This document shows positions 1 through 7,030 of a stretch of 29,837 nt of DNA, piece after piece. A program made the translations under genes and the position numbers. The notes under the pieces are model-generated. The model saw only the letters and a list, made by a program, of their open reading frames with translations. It ran no database searches and was not told where the DNA came from. Origin of the DNA: JBKPRX01 sp046734795 (lineage in GTDB: Bacteria > Actinomycetota > Thermoleophilia > Gaiellales > Gaiellaceae); contig JBKPRX010000164.1 of the NCBI GenBank assembly GCA_046734795.1, positions 1 to 29,837 of the forward strand. Reading direction: 5' to 3'. The number at the start of each line of letters is the position of its first letter. Position 1 is the first letter of the stretch.

Positions 1-15
1 GTTTGGCAGGTCGCT

Positions 16-21
16 TAGGCT
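16..21 (+). promoter_or_regulatory. Candidate -10 box of a leaderless transcript
   Basis: TAGGCT fits the TAnnnT form of actinobacterial -10 elements and ends 8 bases before the ATG at 30, so transcription could start at or next to the start codon. No Shine-Dalgarno sequence is seen in the 29 bases available. The -35 region is mostly outside the window. The same arrangement recurs before 12659 (minus) and 20089. Confidence 0.4.
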
Positions 22-29
22 AAACGGCG

Positions 30-668
30 ATGAGCTGCTGCAACCCGCGCGGGTGTGACGGCTTCTTCACGCGCCGCTTTGCCCGGCGAGCCGCGAAGCG
101 CTACCGCGAGAAGGGCATCGACAAGACGGCGCAGCGGATAGTCGCGTTCCTCGAGCAACACGGGATCGCTGATGCGACTGTCCTCGAGGTCGGCGGCGGA
201 GTTGGCGAGCTACAGATCGAGCTCTTGAAGAGGGGTGCGGCGCGCACCGTCAACCTCGAGCTCGCACCTGCTTATGACGAGGAAGCGGCGCGCCTCTTGC
301 ACGAGGCAGGCCTGGAAGGGCGCGCGGAGCGACGACTTCACGACCTGGCCGCGGACCCGGACGGAGTCGAGCCGGCCGACGTCGTCGTGCTCCACCGCGT
401 CGTCTGCTGCTACCCGGACTACGAGCGGCTTCTCGGAGCAGCTGCGGAGCACGCGCGCCGTCTGCTCGTCTTCAGCCATCCGCCGAGAAACGGAGTCTCG
501 CGGATGCTGATCGCCGCGCAGAATCTGCTCTTCAGGCTGCGCCGGATGGAGTTCCGGACCTTTGCACACCCGCCGACCCAGATGTTTGCGGTCGTCGAGC
601 AGCGCGGACTTCGACGCACCTACACACATCGTCCGGTCATATGGCAAATCGCCGGATTCGAGCGCTAG
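30..668 (+). CDS. Class I SAM-dependent methyltransferase
   Basis: A 212-residue cytoplasmic protein. The glycine-rich SAM-binding loop (motif I) is VLEVGGGVGE at residues 51-60, followed by an acidic residue after the next strand (LELAPAY) as expected for ribose binding, and a post-II strand VVVLHRVVCCY. The N-terminus carries Cys3, Cys4 and Cys9, and the region RRAAKRYREKGIDKTAQRI resembles a subgroup annotated as Mg-protoporphyrin-methyltransferase-like; no other pigment gene is present, so the substrate is unknown. The start is chosen because a TAGGCT -10 element lies 8 bases upstream, suggesting leaderless translation. Nothing downstream is co-oriented within 790 bases, so it is probably the last or only gene of its transcript. 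The family call is firm; a specific substrate is not supported. Confidence 0.85.
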   Translation: MSCCNPRGCDGFFTRRFARRAAKRYREKGIDKTAQRIVAFLEQHGIADATVLEVGGGVGELQIELLKRGAARTVNLELAPAYDEEAARLLHEAGLEGRAERRLHDLAADPDGVEPADVVVLHRVVCCYPDYERLLGAAAEHARRLLVFSHPPRNGVSRMLIAAQNLLFRLRRMEFRTFAHPPTQMFAVVEQRGLRRTYTHRPVIWQIAGFER

Positions 669-834
669 TTCCGGCGGCGTTTCCCTCCTTCGCTGCCGTT
701 GAACCCAGCCCGCGGGATCTGAGGCAAGCACATGCTGCGGTTATGCGAGCGCGGGCTCGGCTGCAGCCTGGTTCGGGCGGATGTTCTGGTTGAGTCGGAA
801 GAGGTTCGTCGGGCGCCTCGCTCCAAGTTCTTGA

Positions 835-876
835 TCGCGGGGGCGGGATTTGAACCCGCGACCTCCCGGTTGAGAC
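835..876 (-). pseudogene. tRNA 3'-half fragment (anticodon position reads CTC)
   Basis: Read on the minus strand, the sequence has a perfect T-arm (GCGGG, loop TTCAAAT, CCCGC; 843-859), a five-base variable loop AGGTC, the 3' strand of an anticodon stem (CCGGG), a loop GTCTCAA, and a 3' acceptor strand CCCCGCG with discriminator A. The 5' strand of the anticodon stem (CCCGG expected, CGAGC present), the D-arm and the 5' acceptor strand are absent upstream. Similarity starts at about tRNA position 33. The three bases after the discriminator are TCA rather than CCA. The parent isotype is not assigned. The likeliest origin is an attachment-site remnant left by an element that integrated into a tRNA gene. 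Confidence 0.7.
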
Positions 877-1187
877 GCTCGAGGGACCGAGCTCGCGGCG
901 GCCATGCGAAGGCGTTCCGCTGCGGGAGCAGCCCGCGCCGCGCGCGGCGCGCGGGCGACCCGTCGTCGCCGACCAGCTGTACACGGGGTGCGACGTTGCC
1001 GAGCAAGAGCCGCAGGGCCGAGCGCCTCGGTCTTTCGAATCAGTTCAGACCCGGTTTGGGGGCGACGCCGCGGCAACTAGCCGGAGCGAGACAGCCCGAA
1101 GTCGACGCCCGCTCTCGCGCGCTCGTTCCATGCACTGGGCAGGGGATGGCTCAGCTCCGCCGAGATCCACCGAGACCGACGAGAGGT

Positions 1188-1229
1188 TCCTTAATCCCAA
1201 GGTCGAAGGTTCGAATCCTTCACGGCCCA
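1188..1229 (+). pseudogene. tRNA-Lys(CTT)-like 3'-half fragment
   Basis: The T-arm is perfect (GAAGG, loop TTCGAAT, CCTTC; 1205-1221). It is preceded by variable loop AGGTC, a 3' anticodon-stem strand TCCCA and a loop TCCTTAA in which CTT occupies positions 34-36. The 3' acceptor strand is ACGGCCC with discriminator A, followed by CAC. This matches the usual 3' half of bacterial tRNA-Lys(CTT). The 5' anticodon-stem strand should be TGGGA but GAGGT is present, and no proper D-arm or acceptor 5' strand lies at the right distance. A GGGC...GGCTCAG stretch at 1137-1153 is too far upstream and mismatched. The fragment is 42 bases, the same length and break point as the one at 835-876. Confidence 0.72.
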
Positions 1230-1265
1230 CACGAGCCCGCGCGGTCTCGCAGTGCAAGAAGTTGT

Positions 1266-1293
1266 GGACCGGAACCCGAGCGGGTCCCGGTCC
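1266..1293 (-). terminator. Strong hairpin, possible terminator
   Basis: GGACCGG pairs with CCGGTCC, then after one mismatch ACCC pairs with GGGT around a GAGC loop. The hairpin starts 5 bases after the stop codon of the small minus-strand frame 1299-1379, which suggests a terminator for that transcript. There is no clear T-tract on either side, so this is a structure call with function inferred from position. Confidence 0.45.
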
Positions 1294-1298
1294 GCACG

Positions 1299-1379
1299 CT
1301 AGACGCCCCAGGGACCGGCGCCGAGGACGCCGGCAATCCCTGCGAGAGCGAGCAGGAATGCAATCGCTCGCAAAGGCAT
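1299..1379 (-). CDS. Possible 26-residue membrane peptide
   Basis: A short frame beginning MPLRAIAFLLALAGIAGVLG and ending AGPWGV: one positively charged residue, then a single hydrophobic helix with small residues. A Shine-Dalgarno sequence (AAGGGAG) lies 6 bases upstream of the ATG. A moderate promoter (CTGTCA, 16 bases, GATACT on the minus strand, the -10 at 1414-1419) lies further upstream, and a strong hairpin follows the stop. The longer in-frame extension to 1553 overlaps the regulator gene antisense and is not believed. No family is recognised. It could be a small membrane protein, a toxin-like peptide, or chance. Confidence 0.4.
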   Translation of the reverse strand: MPLRAIAFLLALAGIAGVLGAGPWGV

Positions 1380-1447
1380 GGGTGCTCCCTTCGTTGTTGC
1401 CAGTTGACGACGGAGTATCGGTAACAGACGACCTTTGACAGAGCCCC

Positions 1448-1457
1448 CGTGATCACG
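1448..1457. promoter_or_regulatory. Palindrome before the XRE regulator start
   Basis: CGTGATCACG is a perfect 10-base palindrome ending 4 bases before the ATG at 1462, where a ribosome binding site would normally sit. No Shine-Dalgarno sequence is visible there. It is a candidate operator for autoregulation by the HTH protein encoded immediately downstream. A palindrome this short can occur by chance. Confidence 0.25.
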
Positions 1458-1461
1458 CACG

Positions 1462-2790
1462 ATGTCGAAAGTGACGAGCGCCGAGACGATCGGGCAGCGT
1501 CTGCGCCGGCTCCGGATCGAGCGCGGCCTGTCCCAGCGCGCCCTGGCCGACAAAGGCGTCTCCTACGCGTACATCTCGCGCATCGAGGCCGGGACCCGAA
1601 CCCCGTCCGTGAAGGCGCTCCGCGTCCTCGCGAAGAAGCTCGAGGTCTCAGTCGACTACCTCGAAACCGGCTCCGAGCTCGGCGCAGCCGAGGAGCGCGA
1701 GCTCCGGCTCCGCGAGGCCGAGCTCGAGCTTCGGCTCAGTGAGGACTCGGTCGAGGCAGAGCGGAAGCTCGAGCACCTGCTCGCCGAGGCGACCGCCGCC
1801 GGCGACGCTCCGGCCTCAAATCGCGCGCGTGCCGCCCTCGGGCACACCGCCCAGCGTCGCGGCGACCACGAGGCGGCGATCCGCTACCTCGAGCCCGCTG
1901 TCCTCGATGGCACGTTGTCGCTCCTCGAGGCGGGCGACGTCTATCGCACGCTCGGTCGTGCGTACTCGGCCGTCGGACGCGCGGGCGATGCCGTGCAGCT
2001 CTTCGAAGACGCGCTGCGCGAGCTCGAGGAAGTCGCGCCCGACGACGACGCCGCGTACGTCCGCTTTATGACGTACTTGAGCTACGCGCTTTCCGATCTC
2101 GGCGATCTTCCGCGTGCACGCGAGGTCGTTGCGATTGCGCTCCGCCGCACCGGCGGGATGACGGACACGTACACGCGCGTCCGCCTGTACTGGTCATACG
2201 CGCGAATCGCGCTCACCGACCAGCGCCCCCGCGTCGCGCTCGAGCACCTTCGACGTGCGGTCACGCTCCTCGAGACGACCGAGGACACACGCGAGCTCGC
2301 CCGCTCGCACCTCTTCTGGGCCGAGATCTCGACATTCGACGGCCGCGCGGACGAGGCGGAGCAGCATCTCGCGATCGCCGAGGGTCTGCTCGGCTCGCAA
2401 CCCGATCACGATGACCTCTGCCTCCTCCGAACCGAGCAGGCGCGCGCCGCCGCCGAGGCCGGCCGCGGCGAAGACGCTGTTCGCCTCGCGCAGGAAGCGC
2501 TGGACCTGATCGGCGAGGGCGATTCGAACGAGCGCGCAACGGCGCTCTGGGCGTTTGGGCGAGGGCTTGCGACGATCGGAGAAACAGACCGCGGCGTCGC
2601 AGCGCTTCGCGAAGCGCTGGCGACCTTCGAGACGCAGCAAGCGTGGCTCGAGGCCGCCGGAGCCGCGCGCACCCTCGGCAACATCCTGCGAAAAGACGGC
2701 CGCGAAGCCGAGGCGCTCGACGCACTCGAGCAAGCCGTCGATCTCGCGACGCGCGCGGAAGCACGCCCGTCCGGATCGGCTCGCCGCTAG
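1462..2790 (+). CDS. XRE-family HTH regulator with TPR-like repeats
   Basis: A 442-residue cytoplasmic protein. Residues 11-65 form an XRE/Cro-type helix-turn-helix (IGQRLRRLRIERGLSQRALADKGVSYAYISRIEAG), with the usual LSQ...ISRIE recognition pattern. The rest is an alpha-helical solenoid of Ala/Leu/Glu-rich helices with TPR-like spacing, for example DVYRTLGRAYSAVGRAGDAVQLFEDAL, ATALWAFGRGLATIGETDRGVAALREAL and AARTLGNILRKDGREAEALDALEQAV. This is the layout of HTH-plus-TPR regulators that bind peptides, ligands or partner proteins through the repeats. The ATG at 1462 is used because the HTH begins right after it. The ATG at 1449 is in another frame. A strong terminator follows. Target genes are unknown. 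Confidence 0.85.
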   Translation: MSKVTSAETIGQRLRRLRIERGLSQRALADKGVSYAYISRIEAGTRTPSVKALRVLAKKLEVSVDYLETGSELGAAEERELRLREAELELRLSEDSVEAERKLEHLLAEATAAGDAPASNRARAALGHTAQRRGDHEAAIRYLEPAVLDGTLSLLEAGDVYRTLGRAYSAVGRAGDAVQLFEDALRELEEVAPDDDAAYVRFMTYLSYALSDLGDLPRAREVVAIALRRTGGMTDTYTRVRLYWSYARIALTDQRPRVALEHLRRAVTLLETTEDTRELARSHLFWAEISTFDGRADEAEQHLAIAEGLLGSQPDHDDLCLLRTEQARAAAEAGRGEDAVRLAQEALDLIGEGDSNERATALWAFGRGLATIGETDRGVAALREALATFETQQAWLEAAGAARTLGNILRKDGREAEALDALEQAVDLATRAEARPSGSARR

Positions 2791-2800
2791 CGGACCACAA

Positions 2801-2834
2801 AAAAGCGGGGAGCGCCGAAGCCCTCCCCGCTTTT
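2801..2834. terminator. Bidirectional intrinsic terminator
   Basis: A 12-base perfect stem (AAAAGCGGGGAG / CTCCCCGCTTTT) encloses a 10-base loop, with A-rich sequence on the left and T-rich on the right. It therefore works as an intrinsic terminator in both directions. It sits between the convergent regulator gene (ends 2790) and the minus-strand membrane protein gene (ends 2857). Confidence 0.9.
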
Positions 2835-2856
2835 GAGTCGCCGCAGATTCGAGCGT

Positions 2857-3096
2857 CTAGTAGTAGTCCGGTCCGGGGCCTTCCTCGACGTAGGTGGCGC
2901 GCCGGCGGCCGCTGAAGTAGCCGGGGCCCGCCCAGGACGACCAAAAGATGAGTGAAAGCAGGACGCCGGCGGCGCCGACTGCCATCAGGATCCAGCCGAC
3001 CGTGTCGAGATTGACCGTGCCGTTCGTATTGGCGTCTACTGCGAAGGTCAGGATCGCACCGACCGCGATCAGGAAGATTCCGACTCCGAGGCCCAT
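2857..3096 (-). CDS. Small membrane protein, DUF6458-like
   Basis: A 79-residue protein with two hydrophobic segments: MGLGVGIFLIAVGAILTFAV, then after a polar turn (NTNGTVNLDT) VGWILMAVGAAGVLLSLIFW. A cytosolic-looking tail follows, rich in Arg then acidic and Tyr residues (RRRATYVEEGPGPDYY). This matches the DUF6458 family, which is common in Actinobacteria and has no known function. Two ATGs are adjacent. The Shine-Dalgarno AAGGAGG lies 5 bases before the second (3096) and only 2 before the first (3099), so the second is preferred. It is convergent with the regulator gene and divergent from the oxidase operon. Confidence 0.85.
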   Translation of the reverse strand: MGLGVGIFLIAVGAILTFAVDANTNGTVNLDTVGWILMAVGAAGVLLSLIFWSSWAGPGYFSGRRRATYVEEGPGPDYY

Positions 3097-3187
3097 CATT
3101 TCCTCCTTGACTGTGGGGGTCGAAGGGACAACGGAGAACCGCGCCGAACGGTTGCGCCTGGGCGCGCCGCTCCGGGGACTTTTCGAC

Positions 3188-3193
3188 TAGGCT
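3188..3193 (+). promoter_or_regulatory. Candidate -10 box of the cox operon
   Basis: TAGGCT lies 12 bases before the coxB start, giving a predicted leader of only about 5 bases. It is identical to the -10 candidate before the methyltransferase gene. No convincing -35 hexamer is present at 16-18 bases upstream. Confidence 0.35.
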
Positions 3194-3205
3194 CGCGTCC
3201 GCGGA

Positions 3206-4225
3206 ATGCGCCGGGGTGCTCTGGTCCAGATGACGCTGATCGCCCTGCTGGCGGCTGCCGGAGGCGTCGCCCTGGCGATCTTCGTTCCGTGGCTACCGGA
3301 CTCGGCCAGCAAGGAAGCCGACCGCATCGACCTCGTCTTCTGGGTCGTCGTGGGGATCTGCATCTTCATCTTCGCGATCGTCGCCTCGATGATGGTCTAC
3401 GCGATCACGCACTTCAGGGCGACGCCGGACGACGATTCCGACGGGCCGCCGATCCACGGACACACCGGACTCGAGATCGCATGGACTGCGATCCCGACGG
3501 TGCTCGTGACGATCATCGGAGTGCTGAGCGCCGTCGTCCTCGCGCAGAACGACCGCCTGGGGGCGCATCCGCTGAAAGTCCACGTCGTCGCGCAGCAGTA
3601 CTCCTGGAGCTTCCAGTACCCGGCCGCGGGCGATATCTCGGCAACGGTCCTCCGCCTTCCGGTCGACCAGTCCGTTCAGCTGGACTTCGACGCAAAGGAC
3701 GTCATTCACTCGTTCTGGGTGCCCGAGTTCGGCCAGAAGCAGGACGCCGTGCCGGGCCTCAATCCGACGCTTCACATCACTCCGACGCGGCTTGGACGCT
3801 TCGACGTCGTCTGCACCGAGCTGTGTGGCGCCGGGCATTCGCTGATGCGCTCGCAGGTGATCGTGATGAAGCCGAAGGCATTCCAGCACTGGCTAGCCGC
3901 TCAGCGCCAGGCGGCATCCGGTGGCGAGAGCAAGGGGGGCGGTGCGGCGCTCGGAGCGCAGGTGTTCAAGAACAACGGATGCAACTCGTGTCACACGTTC
4001 AAGCCCGCCGGAGCGACCGGGAACGTCGGCCCGGATCTCGACCGTCTTTCCGACTACGCTCGCAAAGCCGGCAAGCCGGTGGACGAATTCACGCGTGAGT
4101 CGATCGTCGATCCGAGCGCGTACATCGAGAAGGGGTATCCGAACGTCATGCCGCACGCGTTCTCTTCGCTGCCGAAGCAACAGCTCGATGCCCTCGTGCA
4201 ATATCTGACGACGGGGAAGGGGTAA
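3206..4225 (+). CDS. coxB: Cytochrome c oxidase subunit II fused to cytochrome c
   Basis: A 339-residue caa3-type subunit II. It has an N-terminal hydrophobic segment (residues 7-29), a second (42-66) and a third (90-113), then the cupredoxin domain carrying the binuclear CuA site: His168, Cys203, Glu205, Cys207, His211 and Met214 (CTELCGAGHSLM). After a Gly/Ser linker (238-248) comes a C-terminal class I cytochrome c domain with CNSCH (259-263) and the probable distal ligand Met315 (NVMPHAF). The fused heme domain lets the enzyme take electrons directly from a quinol:cytochrome c reductase or a membrane cytochrome. It is the first gene of the oxidase operon; ctaD starts 10 bases after its stop. 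All ligands of both centres are present. Confidence 0.96.
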   Translation: MRRGALVQMTLIALLAAAGGVALAIFVPWLPDSASKEADRIDLVFWVVVGICIFIFAIVASMMVYAITHFRATPDDDSDGPPIHGHTGLEIAWTAIPTVLVTIIGVLSAVVLAQNDRLGAHPLKVHVVAQQYSWSFQYPAAGDISATVLRLPVDQSVQLDFDAKDVIHSFWVPEFGQKQDAVPGLNPTLHITPTRLGRFDVVCTELCGAGHSLMRSQVIVMKPKAFQHWLAAQRQAASGGESKGGGAALGAQVFKNNGCNSCHTFKPAGATGNVGPDLDRLSDYARKAGKPVDEFTRESIVDPSAYIEKGYPNVMPHAFSSLPKQQLDALVQYLTTGKG

Positions 4226-4235
4226 AGCCGAGACC

Positions 4236-6194
4236 GTGACCGCAACGTCCGAGCATGTAAACGGGACGCACGCGCCGGTCGGCGCACCGCCACGGAGCGC
4301 GTTGCGTCGTCACCTGCTCGGCCCCGGCTGGATCCGCGCGGCTTGGATGATGTGCCTGTTCGGCGCGCTCGGCATGGGCCTCGTCGTGCTGCTGCGCTGG
4401 TGGGGCGGCTGGGAGCCGCTGATCCTGCCGGAGCCCGTGATCCTCGTGTCGGCGCTCGTCGCCGCGCCGCTCGGGTTCCTCGCCGGCATCGGCACGTTCG
4501 ACTACTGGGTCTACTACGCGCTCGGCGGCCCCACGCGCGCAGAGGATCACTCCGGACACGGCGCCAAGACCTGGCGCGACTACTTCCGCGTCAACACCGA
4601 TCACAAGGTGATCGGGATCCAGTACCTCGCGACGACGATCTTCTTCTTCTTCGTTGGCGGGTTGCTTGCGCTCATCTTCCGCGCCGAGCTCGCGAGACCG
4701 GGCACGCAGTTCGTCGACCCGCAGACCTTCAACGGCCTCGTCTCCGTCCACGCCTCGCTGATGATCTTCTTGTTCGTGATTCCGGCCTTTGCGGGACTTG
4801 CGAACTTCGTCGTGCCGCTCATGCTCGGCGCGCCGGATATGGCGTTCCCGCGGTTGAACGCCCTTTCCTTCTGGCTGCTGCCGATCGCCGGCTTCATGAT
4901 GCTCGGCTCGTTCCTTGTCCCCGGCGGCGCGTTTGCGTGCGGCTGGACCGGCTACGCGACGCTCTGCTCCACGCACCAGCCGATGGGCGCGATCTTCTTC
5001 AACCAGGGCGTCCAGTGGGCGGGTGCTTCTTCGATCATGACCGCCCTGAACTTCCTCGTCACGATCATCACGATGCGTGCGCCCGGAATGACGTTCTGGC
5101 GCATGCCGCTCCTTGTCTGGGCGAACTTCACGACGTCACTCCTCGTCGTGATCGCAACGCCGTTCATCGCCGGGTCGCAGTTCTTCTCGATGTTCGACCA
5201 CGTGATGCACACGGACTTCTTCAACCCAGGTCCGACCGCGGGGTACACGCTCGGCTACCAGCACATCTTCTGGTTCTACTCGCACCCGGCGGTGTACATC
5301 ATGATGCTGCCCGGCTTCGGGATCATGTCCGAGGTCATATCCGTCTTCTCGCGGAAACCGATCTTCGGTTACCGCTTGATGGCCTTATCTCTGATGGCGA
5401 TCCTCGTCCTCGGCTTCTCCGTCTGGGCGCACCACATGTTCGTCTCCGGCATGGCGCCGTGGTTACGCGTGCCGATGATGATCACGACGCTCCTGATCGC
5501 GGTCCCGACCGGGATCAAGGTGTTCTCCTGGTTAGCAACGATGTGGGAAGGGCGGCTCCACTTCAACACGCCCATGCTCTTCGCACTCGGCTTCGTGTCG
5601 ATGTTCGTACTCGGTGGGCTCTCCGGCGTCATGCTCGGCGCGGTCCCGGTCGACATCCACACGAGCGACACGTACTTCGTCGTTGCGCACATCCACTACG
5701 TGCTCTTCGGCGGCTCTGTGTTCACGATTTTCGCCGGGATCTACTACTGGTTCCCGAAGATGACCGGGCGGATGTACGACGAGCGGCTCGGGAAGCTCCA
5801 CTTCTGGCTGACCTTCATCGGCTTCAACGCGACGTTCTTCCCGATGCACATCATCGGCGTGCAGGGGATGCCGCGACGTGTCTACGACTACGTGCCGCGG
5901 TTCGCCGACATGAACTTGTTCATCTCGATCGCGTCGTTCGGCCTGGGCGCATCGTCGCTGATCTTCCTCTACAACATGGTCAAGAGTTGGCGCTTCGGCG
6001 AACGCGCGCCGGGGAATCCGTGGCGCGCGCTCACGCTCGAGTGGCTGGTGACGTCGCCGCCGCCTGTCTTCAACTTCGACGAGATCCCACAGGTCGTCGG
6101 CGGCCCGTACGAGTACGGCGTGCCCGGCGCGCGCCATGCGGTGTTGACGGCGGCGGAGGCAGGTCGCACGCGTGAGGTCGAGGTGCACGCGTGA
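4236..6194 (+). CDS. ctaD: Cytochrome c oxidase subunit I, A2-type
   Basis: A 652-residue catalytic subunit of a heme-copper oxygen reductase, reducing O2 to water and pumping protons. Expected ligands are visible: His172 (heme a), His350, His399 and His400 (CuB), His485 (heme a3) and His487 (heme a). Tyr354 of the cross-linked His-Tyr pair lies in FYSHPAVY. The usual GHPEVY glutamate is replaced by the YSHP motif that defines A2-type enzymes, as in Thermus/Rhodothermus caa3 oxidases. Lys428 suits the K-channel. About 110 residues with two extra hydrophobic segments (about 35-56 and 66-95) precede the normal start of the family (TDHKVIG). The start is GTG with a weak ribosome site, supported by the 10-base gap from coxB. 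The stop overlaps the next gene's GTG. Confidence 0.95.
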   Translation: MTATSEHVNGTHAPVGAPPRSALRRHLLGPGWIRAAWMMCLFGALGMGLVVLLRWWGGWEPLILPEPVILVSALVAAPLGFLAGIGTFDYWVYYALGGPTRAEDHSGHGAKTWRDYFRVNTDHKVIGIQYLATTIFFFFVGGLLALIFRAELARPGTQFVDPQTFNGLVSVHASLMIFLFVIPAFAGLANFVVPLMLGAPDMAFPRLNALSFWLLPIAGFMMLGSFLVPGGAFACGWTGYATLCSTHQPMGAIFFNQGVQWAGASSIMTALNFLVTIITMRAPGMTFWRMPLLVWANFTTSLLVVIATPFIAGSQFFSMFDHVMHTDFFNPGPTAGYTLGYQHIFWFYSHPAVYIMMLPGFGIMSEVISVFSRKPIFGYRLMALSLMAILVLGFSVWAHHMFVSGMAPWLRVPMMITTLLIAVPTGIKVFSWLATMWEGRLHFNTPMLFALGFVSMFVLGGLSGVMLGAVPVDIHTSDTYFVVAHIHYVLFGGSVFTIFAGIYYWFPKMTGRMYDERLGKLHFWLTFIGFNATFFPMHIIGVQGMPRRVYDYVPRFADMNLFISIASFGLGASSLIFLYNMVKSWRFGERAPGNPWRALTLEWLVTSPPPVFNFDEIPQVVGGPYEYGVPGARHAVLTAAEAGRTREVEVHA

Positions 6195-7030
6195 GCGCCG
6201 AAGAGCGCCACATCCTCGTGATTGCAAACGAGACCGTCGTCGGCCGGAAGCTGATCGACGTTCTCACCGAACGCGCCGCGTCCGGTCCGTTGCGCGTGAC
6301 GGTGCTCGCACCGGTGACGCAGCCCAGCCAGGGCTACGTCGTGTACGACCACACGCGCCGCGCGTCTGCCCGGCGTCGGCTCGACCAGACGCTGACGAAG
6401 CTGCGCGAGGCGGGCATCCCGGCCGACGGGCTGACGGTCGAGGCGGATCCGGTCGACGTGATGCGGGATGGCATTCATCAGCTCGAGCCCGACGAGGTGA
6501 TCGTCTCGACGCACCCGCAACAGAAGTCGGGGTGGTTGCGGCGGAACAAGGTCGACCAGATGCAGCGCGTCGCGGGCCACCTGCCGTTCGAGCACGTCGT
6601 CGTGGACCTAACCGCCGACGAGGGCGCGACGAACGTGCTCGTGATCGCGAACCAGACGGTTCTCGGCGAGCCGCTGCTCGCGAAGATCCGCGAGCGGAAC
6701 GCGCAGGGGCCTGCGAGCTTCCTGATCATCTCGCCGCAGGGCGAGAGCGACACCGACTACGACGAAGCGGAGCGGCGTCTGCGCCGCGCGATCAGCGTCC
6801 TCCGCGGCGAGGGCATCGACGCGCACGGCGAGATCGCCCATCCGGATCCGTATCAGGCCGCGCGAATCGCGGCCGAGGAGGAGCGAGTCGACGAGATCAT
6901 CGTCTCGACGTTCCCAGGGACGAAGTCCGGGTGGCTGCGTCGCGACCTCATCGAGCGGTTGCGCAACGACCTGAAGCTGCCGCTCGAGCACGTCACGGTC
7001 GAGCCGGAACGAGTGGGAGCAGCGAGCTAG
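6191..7030 (+). CDS. Tandem Usp-like domain protein in the cox operon
   Basis: A 279-residue soluble protein made of two copies of one domain (residues about 7-140 and 147-271). Each copy opens with a beta-strand motif (HILVIANETVVG; NVLVIANQTVLG), has an Arg-rich helix (ARRRLDQTLTKLREAGI; AERRLRRAISVLRGEGI), and ends with DEVIVSTHP...SGWLRRN or DEIIVSTFP...SGWLRRD plus a final strand (EHVVVDL; EHVTVEP). The alternating strands and helices suggest a Rossmann-like fold related to universal stress proteins, but the classical ATP motif G-x2-G-x9-G is absent. The GTG start overlaps the ctaD stop (GTGA), and the stop overlaps the coxC start, so it is tightly coupled to the oxidase. Function unknown; an assembly or regulatory role is inference. 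Confidence 0.8.
   Translation: MSAEERHILVIANETVVGRKLIDVLTERAASGPLRVTVLAPVTQPSQGYVVYDHTRRASARRRLDQTLTKLREAGIPADGLTVEADPVDVMRDGIHQLEPDEVIVSTHPQQKSGWLRRNKVDQMQRVAGHLPFEHVVVDLTADEGATNVLVIANQTVLGEPLLAKIRERNAQGPASFLIISPQGESDTDYDEAERRLRRAISVLRGEGIDAHGEIAHPDPYQAARIAAEEERVDEIIVSTFPGTKSGWLRRDLIERLRNDLKLPLEHVTVEPERVGAAS

Larger units (their letters stand above)
669..1461. other. Gene-poor region with tRNA fragments
   Basis: About 790 bases with no convincing large gene. Open frames exist on both strands, but they are arginine-rich and carry peptides such as GFEPATSRL and GFEPSTLGL. These are known artefacts of reading antisense through a tRNA 3' half. The region holds two tRNA 3'-half fragments (835-876 minus, 1188-1229 plus), a strong hairpin at 1266-1293, a possible 26-codon gene on the minus strand (1299-1379), and a palindrome at 1448-1457 before the next gene. 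It reads like an old integration or rearrangement site. Confidence 0.6.

Noticed and set aside
1137..1229. Complete tRNA-Lys with altered D-arm
   Set aside because: GGGCAGG pairs only 5 of 7 with the acceptor, the anticodon stem does not form, and the distance to the anticodon is about 18 bases too long.
835..1229. tRNA interrupted by a group I intron
   Set aside because: The two fragments are on opposite strands and both are 3' halves; no 5' half or intron core motif was found on either strand.
732..1424. Open frame of 230 codons with GAGFEPATSRL
   Set aside because: The peptide comes from reading antisense through a tRNA 3' half; the rest is Arg-rich and low-information, with no ribosome site. 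The same holds for 1045-1257 minus (GFEPSTLGL).
4343..6175. 610-codon open frame inside ctaD
   Set aside because: Arg/His-rich out-of-frame shadow of ctaD, which carries all oxidase ligands; long shadow frames are normal at this GC content.
6172..7029. N-terminal extension of coxC
   Set aside because: It overlaps the tandem Usp-like gene in another frame and is composed of Arg-rich sequence; coxC similarity begins after 7030.
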